From NCBI RefSeq assembly GCF_052065355.1, contig NZ_JBQHUF010000007.1, positions 83,173-147,172 of the forward strand: a DNA stretch of 64,000 bases, given 5' to 3'. This document shows, piece by piece, positions 60,310 to 64,000 of the stretch. Below the pieces are notes generated by a model, which was given only the letters and a program-made list of their open reading frames with translations, ran no database searches and was not told where the DNA came from. A program made the position numbers and the translations under genes. Source of the DNA: Flavonifractor sp052065355 (lineage in GTDB: Bacteria; Bacillota; Clostridia; Oscillospirales; Oscillospiraceae). The stretch's first letter is position 1. Each line of letters begins with the position of its first letter.

Positions 60310-61266
60310 TTATTCCCCGGCGGTCTCCGTTCCGTGCCGGTACAGGAAGGGGGAGCGTTTCCAGTACTCCGCCGCCAGGCCGATGAGGGCCCGTCTGGCC
60401 TCGTCCAGATAGGATCTGCGGGGATAACTCACCGCCAGATCCCAGGCGGGGCGGCCCGGCAGAGCAAAATAGACCACCCGGGCGGAGGGCCGGGCGTACG
60501 CCGCAGGCAGGATAGAGCAGCAGTCCAGGGACTGGACCAGCTGGAAGAGGGTCATGCTGCTCCGGGTCTCCAGCAGGATGCGGGGAGTGACGCCCCCCTG
60601 CTCAAAGCAGCTGTCCACCAGGCTCCGCATGGAGGATTCCCGGCTGATGAGGGCGAACTGATCCTGCCGGAACTTGTCCAGGCCGATCTCAGGCAGACCG
60701 TCGGGCAGGTCCTCCCGAAAGGGACTGCCCTCTCCCGCCAGGGGGTGGGAGGCCGGGACCACCAGCACCAGCTGCTCCGCCCACAGGCGGATGTAGGCGT
60801 TGCAGGTCTGCTGCTCCGGGCTGAGGGTGAGGAAGCCCAGGTCCAGGTCGCCGGCGGCGATCTTCTCCTCCTGCACCGAGGCGATCAGCTCCGCCGGGAT
60901 CACCTTTACCTCCGGATAGCGCTGATAAAACTGGGGATAGATGGCGGAAAACATCCGCATTCCCCGGTCCGGGGTAAGGCCGATGCGAATGGTGCCCCGC
61001 TTTTCCCGGGTCAGGTCCTGGATGCGGCTGTAGGTGTCCCGCTGGATACGCAGGATCTCCCGGGCGCCCTCCAGGTAGACGGCGCCTGCCTCGGTTACGG
61101 CAAAGTGGTTCCGGGAGCGGCTGAACAGCTGGGTCCCCAGCTCCTCCTCCAGGCGGAGCAGCTGCTGATTCAGGGCGGACTGGGTCAGATAGAGCCGCTT
61201 GGCCGCCTCATTGATGCTTCCCGCCTCCGCGATAGCCAGGATGTGCTCCAGATGATGCAGTTCCAC
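60310..61266 (-). CDS. LysR-family transcriptional regulator
   Basis: A 318-residue LysR regulator. HTH residues 1-60 (ELHHLEHILAIAEAGSINEAAKRLYLTQSALNQQLLRLEEELGTQLFSRSRN) are followed by a periplasmic-binding-like effector domain. GTG start at 61266 with GGAGG. It is divergent from the galB-like operon, so that operon is its likely target; the inducer is unknown. The intergenic has AAGC-N15-GCTT (near 61295-61318), a possible LysR site. Confidence 0.9.
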   Translation of the reverse strand: MELHHLEHILAIAEAGSINEAAKRLYLTQSALNQQLLRLEEELGTQLFSRSRNHFAVTEAGAVYLEGAREILRIQRDTYSRIQDLTREKRGTIRIGLTPDRGMRMFSAIYPQFYQRYPEVKVIPAELIASVQEEKIAAGDLDLGFLTLSPEQQTCNAYIRLWAEQLVLVVPASHPLAGEGSPFREDLPDGLPEIGLDKFRQDQFALISRESSMRSLVDSCFEQGGVTPRILLETRSSMTLFQLVQSLDCCSILPAAYARPSARVVYFALPGRPAWDLAVSYPRRSYLDEARRALIGLAAEYWKRSPFLYRHGTETAGE

Positions 61267-61316
61267 AGGCCGCCTCCTCTCTTAAATCTCCTAAGAAGCA
61301 TAGAAATATACTGCGC

Positions 61317-61345
61317 TTGCCTATCTATCCGCTCCATTATACAAT
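61317..61345 (+). promoter_or_regulatory. Promoter of the galB-like/uxaA operon
   Basis: TTGCCT (61317-61322), 17 bases, TACAAT (61340-61345). The candidate LysR palindrome overlaps or abuts its -35. Confidence 0.55.
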
Positions 61346-61394
61346 AACCCCGACAAAAATCCAATGGCCTGCGGGGGCCGGAAAGGAGCGGGAT

Positions 61395-62153
61395 ATGAGC
61401 CGACGGATGCTGGTGGTCAGCGCCCACGGGGCGGACTGGTGTACCCGGGCGGGGGGCACCATACGAAAATATACCGCCATGGGCTGGGAGGTGACGGTGT
61501 TTGCCCTCACCTTTGGAGAGCACGGGGAGTCCGGCGCCTACTGGCGGGACCATCCGGGTACCTGCCTGGAGGAGGTCAAGGCCTGCCGGAAGGCGGAGGC
61601 CCAGGCCGCTGCCCGGGCTCTGGGGGTGAAAGACATTCGGTTTTTCGACTACGGGGACTATCCCCTGTGCCTGGACGAGGCCAGGCTGCGCAGGCTCAAC
61701 GAGGATATCCTGACCCTGCGGCCCCATGTGATCCTCACCCACTGGCTGAAGGACCCCTTCAATCTGGACCATGAGGTGACAGCCAAGGCGGTGGTGCGGG
61801 CGGTCAGCGCTGCCGGCATGCGGGGGGCTCTGCCCGATACGCCGCCCCACTTCATCCCGGACATCTTCTTCTTTGAGACCACCATGCCTCATTCGGAATT
61901 CAACCGCTTCCAGATCGATACTTATGTGGACATCGGGGATGTATTTGAAGAGAAGCTGGCGGCGGTCAGGCTGTTTGCCGCCCAGCCCCAGCTGGTGGAG
62001 TATTACACCCGCTGCGCCCTCAACCGGGGGGTGCAGGCCAACGACTGGTCCCGGGGCCGGCGAACCATCCGGTACGCAGAGGCCTTCAAACGGTATGTAC
62101 CCTATCTGGGGGATCTGCTCCCCCTGACGGAACTGGAAGGAGAAAGCCTATGA
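61395..62153 (+). CDS. PIG-L family protein, 4-oxalomesaconate hydratase (GalB)-like
   Basis: A 252-residue protein of the PIG-L/LmbE fold. The usual AHPDD metal motif is replaced by SAHGADW (9-15, with H11 and D14), as in Pseudomonas GalB. It also shares FGEHGES (40-46), FFDYGDYP, THWLKDPFNLDHEVT (H126) and YYTRCALNRGVQA. GalB hydrates 4-oxalomesaconate in gallate breakdown; whether this anaerobe uses the same substrate is unknown. It overlaps the next gene by four bases. Confidence 0.82.
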   Translation: MSRRMLVVSAHGADWCTRAGGTIRKYTAMGWEVTVFALTFGEHGESGAYWRDHPGTCLEEVKACRKAEAQAAARALGVKDIRFFDYGDYPLCLDEARLRRLNEDILTLRPHVILTHWLKDPFNLDHEVTAKAVVRAVSAAGMRGALPDTPPHFIPDIFFFETTMPHSEFNRFQIDTYVDIGDVFEEKLAAVRLFAAQPQLVEYYTRCALNRGVQANDWSRGRRTIRYAEAFKRYVPYLGDLLPLTELEGESL

Positions 62154-62485
62154 ATATCACACAATGCGTCTACCGGGTGACGGAAAAGGACAACGTGGCA
62201 ACCGCCCTCTCCGAGCTGGAAGCCGGGCCGGTAAAGGTGCACGGCGCCGGAGATCTCTCCGCCGCCGTCTGTCTGGAGCCGGTGATGAACGGACACAAGA
62301 TCGCCCTGGTCCCTATCCGGGCGGGAGAGCCTGTGGTCAAGTACGGCGTGGTCATTGGACAGGCCACCGCCGATATTGAGCCCGGGGCCTGGGTCCATCT
62401 GCACAACATGAAAAGCCTGTATGACGAGCGCTCCTCCACCCTGGACCCCTACACCGGAGCGCCCACCGATACCCAATACATCTGA
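62150..62485 (+). CDS. UxaA-family lyase, small (SAF-domain) subunit
   Basis: A 111-residue protein with an SAF domain (VMNGHKIALVPIRAGEPVVKYGVVIGQATADIEPGAWVHLHNM), as in the N-terminal part of altronate/galactarate dehydratases and SuyA of sulfolactate lyase. ATG overlaps the GalB-like stop; the large subunit starts 16 bases after. Confidence 0.88.
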   Translation: MNITQCVYRVTEKDNVATALSELEAGPVKVHGAGDLSAAVCLEPVMNGHKIALVPIRAGEPVVKYGVVIGQATADIEPGAWVHLHNMKSLYDERSSTLDPYTGAPTDTQYI

Positions 62486-62501
62486 CAGGAGGCAAGGGCA
62501 T

Positions 62502-63707
62502 ATGGACTACAAGGACATTCGCTGGGAGGGCTATCTGCGGCAGGACGGCTCCCTGGGCATCCGCAACAAGGTGCTGGTGATCTACACCGTGGAGTGTGCC
62601 TCCTTCGTGGCCAAGGAGATCGTCCGCCAGGCTGCCTGCGACCAGGTGGAGGTAGTGGGCTTTACCGGCTGCTGCGACAATGAGTACGCGGTGCGCATGC
62701 TCCTGGCCCTGATCCGCCACCCCAATGTGGGTGCGGTGCTGGCGGTGGGTCTGGGATGCGAGTATACCCAGCCCAAGCTGCTGGCTCAGAAGGCCCGGGA
62801 GGCCGGGAAGCCCGCCGCCGCCTTCTACATCCAGGAGCAGGGCGGCACCCAGCGCTCCATTGCCTACGGCCTGGAGCAGGTAGCCGGACTGCGGGCTCAG
62901 CTGGAGCATACCCCTCGGGCGCCTATGGGTCTGGCCGACCTGATGGTGGGCTGCGAGTGCGGCGGCTCGGACTACACCTCCGGCCTGGCGGGCAACGCCA
63001 CCGTGGGCAAGTTCTTCGACCGCCTGGTGGACTGGCAGGGCACCGCCATTTTTGAGGAGATCGTGGAGGCGGTGGGCCTCAAGCAGGTGCTGATGGACCG
63101 GGCCATAAACGACACCGTGCGGGCCCAGATCGGCTACACCTATGAAAAGGCCCTGGACCACTGCCGGTCCATCCACCAGTTCTCCATCTCCTCCGGCAAC
63201 TTCGTGGGCGGGCTGACCACCATTGAAGAAAAGAGTATGGGGGCCACCATCAAAAGCGGCACCCAGCCCATTTCCGGCGTCACCAAGGTGTCCTGCCGCC
63301 CCACCGGAAAGGGCCTTTGGCTGCTGGACAGCACCCCCGACCCCTACTTTATGGGCTTCGGCAAGACCAATCCCAACGACAACGAGGGGCTGATGGACCT
63401 GATCTCCTGCGGCTGTCAGCTGGTCTTTTTGGTCACCGGCCGGGGCAGCGTGGTGGGCAGCGCTGTGGCTCCCGTGCTGAAGATTACCGGCAACAGCGGC
63501 ACCTACGCCCGTATGGGCGACGACCTGGACTTCTGCGCCGGGGCCGCTATTGCCGGCCAGCGGAGCCTGGACGAATTGGCGCTGGAGCTGACCGACCTGG
63601 TGGTAGAGGTGTGCCGGGGCAGGCAGACCAACGCCGAGCGGCTGGGACATAAGGAGTATTACATCCCCTACAAGTATCAGGATACCCAGGTAGCCTGCGG
63701 CAGATAA
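62502..63707 (+). CDS. UxaA-family lyase, large subunit
   Basis: A 401-residue catalytic subunit of a split UxaA-type dehydratase/lyase. The N-terminal GYLRQDGSLGIRNKVLV and the cysteine-containing motifs GLGCEYTQP, GCECGGSDYTSG and CGCQLVFLVTGRGS fit an Fe-dependent active site. Known substrates in the family include altronate, galactarate and sulfolactate; this one is not identified. Third gene of the LysR-linked operon. Confidence 0.9.
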   Translation: MDYKDIRWEGYLRQDGSLGIRNKVLVIYTVECASFVAKEIVRQAACDQVEVVGFTGCCDNEYAVRMLLALIRHPNVGAVLAVGLGCEYTQPKLLAQKAREAGKPAAAFYIQEQGGTQRSIAYGLEQVAGLRAQLEHTPRAPMGLADLMVGCECGGSDYTSGLAGNATVGKFFDRLVDWQGTAIFEEIVEAVGLKQVLMDRAINDTVRAQIGYTYEKALDHCRSIHQFSISSGNFVGGLTTIEEKSMGATIKSGTQPISGVTKVSCRPTGKGLWLLDSTPDPYFMGFGKTNPNDNEGLMDLISCGCQLVFLVTGRGSVVGSAVAPVLKITGNSGTYARMGDDLDFCAGAAIAGQRSLDELALELTDLVVEVCRGRQTNAERLGHKEYYIPYKYQDTQVACGR

Positions 63708-63714
63708 CGGAAAG

Positions 63715-63747
63715 AAAGGGCGTCCGCTCTCACGCGGACGCCCTTTT
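63715..63747. terminator. Terminator of the uxaA operon, overlapping the next stop codon
   Basis: A 10-bp stem (63718-63727 with 63734-63743), with T on the plus side and A on the minus side. The stop of the following minus-strand frame (63746-63748) is at its edge. Confidence 0.85.
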
Positions 63748-63940
63748 ACTGTTCCGGCTCCACGGGGATCTCCCCGTGCTCCTTCACGCACAGCTGCATG
63801 TTGATGGAGTGCTTGTCTTTGGCCGCCGACGAGCCTCCGGCGGGCCCCCCTATTGGATGTACCCCCCGGGGCTGGAGGCTGCCAATCCCCAGGGGGAGTT
63901 TCCAAAGATGGGGGAACCGCAGTTCCCCCTCTTTGGCCGT
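63746..63940 (-). CDS. 3' end of an unidentified minus-strand gene (truncated)
   Basis: A frame open to the window edge ends at TAA (63746-63748). Its last residues (AAKDKHSINMQLCVKEHGEI, then PVEPEQ) have normal composition, and upstream (LPLGIGSLQPRGVHPIGG) also reads plausibly. Beyond about 63940 it becomes low-complexity and untrustworthy. No family recognised. Some of its codons may be affected by sequence errors. Confidence 0.4.
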   Translation of the reverse strand, partial: TAKEGELRFPHLWKLPLGIGSLQPRGVHPIGGPAGGSSAAKDKHSINMQLCVKEHGEIPVEPEQ

Positions 63941-63944
63941 TTTT

Positions 63945-64000
63945 AAGGGGTGGGGTGGGGGGGGGGGGGGGTGGGGGGCGTCTGCCTCCCCCCCCCGCCG
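63945..64000. other. Poly-G/poly-C low-quality contig end
   Basis: The last 56 bases are almost entirely G then C (an uninterrupted run of 15 G, then GTGGGGGGC and a C run). Nothing biological was seen; it resembles sequencing or assembly artefact at a contig edge. Confidence 0.75.

Overview
The window looks like the replication-origin region of a GC-rich, spore-forming anaerobic Clostridia member. The likely placement is the Oscillospiraceae (Flavonifractor, Lawsonibacter or Oscillibacter relatives). This rests on gene content and order (dnaA-dnaN-recF-remB-gyrB-gyrA opposite rpmH-rnpA-yidD-yidC-jag), on the germination protease gene gpr beside rpsT, on a glycine T-box ahead of a single-chain glyS, on c-di-AMP genes (darA, gdpP), and on strong GC bias at third codon positions. 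Taxonomy is an inference, since no 16S gene is present.

Layout. 1-3 kb: end of hisS, an S-layer-homology protein, aspS. 3-7 kb: lepA and an XRE regulator on the minus strand, pta on the plus strand, then a 0.5 kb intergenic stretch holding a cluster of five hairpins and a relic of a second pta 3' end. 7-12 kb: a LysM/G5/M23 wall hydrolase and a pantothenate/CoA locus (coaBC facing away from panT-coaX). 12-20 kb: yihY, rpsT, gpr, T-box-glyS, then the decarboxylase-like gene, darA, holB and ricT. 20-24.6 kb: accessory membrane and redox genes, with rnhA. 24.6-34.2 kb: the minus-strand dnaA...gyrA cluster, with the likely oriC between dnaA and dnaN. 34.5-37.6 kb: the plus-strand ribosome/membrane-insertion operon. 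37.8-44.3 kb: a zinc-ribbon protein, aroK, a DEAD-box helicase, a LexA-controlled repair operon and a sugar kinase. 44.6-51.5 kb: a creatininase-family/symporter operon, MATE, HD and MntP-like genes, and pepD. 51.4-60.2 kb: a 41-residue small ORF, an amidase, and a six-gene minus-strand operon gdpP-rplI-dnaB-tilS-hpt-ftsH. 60.3-63.7 kb: a LysR regulator divergent from an operon of a GalB-like PIG-L protein and a split UxaA-type lyase. The last ~60 bases are a homopolymeric G/C tract that looks like a low-quality contig end.

Most of the window is conserved housekeeping DNA. No CRISPR array, prophage, intact insertion sequence, rRNA or tRNA gene was seen. The best candidates for something undescribed are the LysR/GalB-like/UxaA-like catabolic operon, the structured leader of panT-coaX, the creatininase-family/symporter operon with an altered metal-site motif, the hairpin array next to the pta relic, and small or unassigned proteins (the 41-residue ORF and the zinc-ribbon membrane protein).
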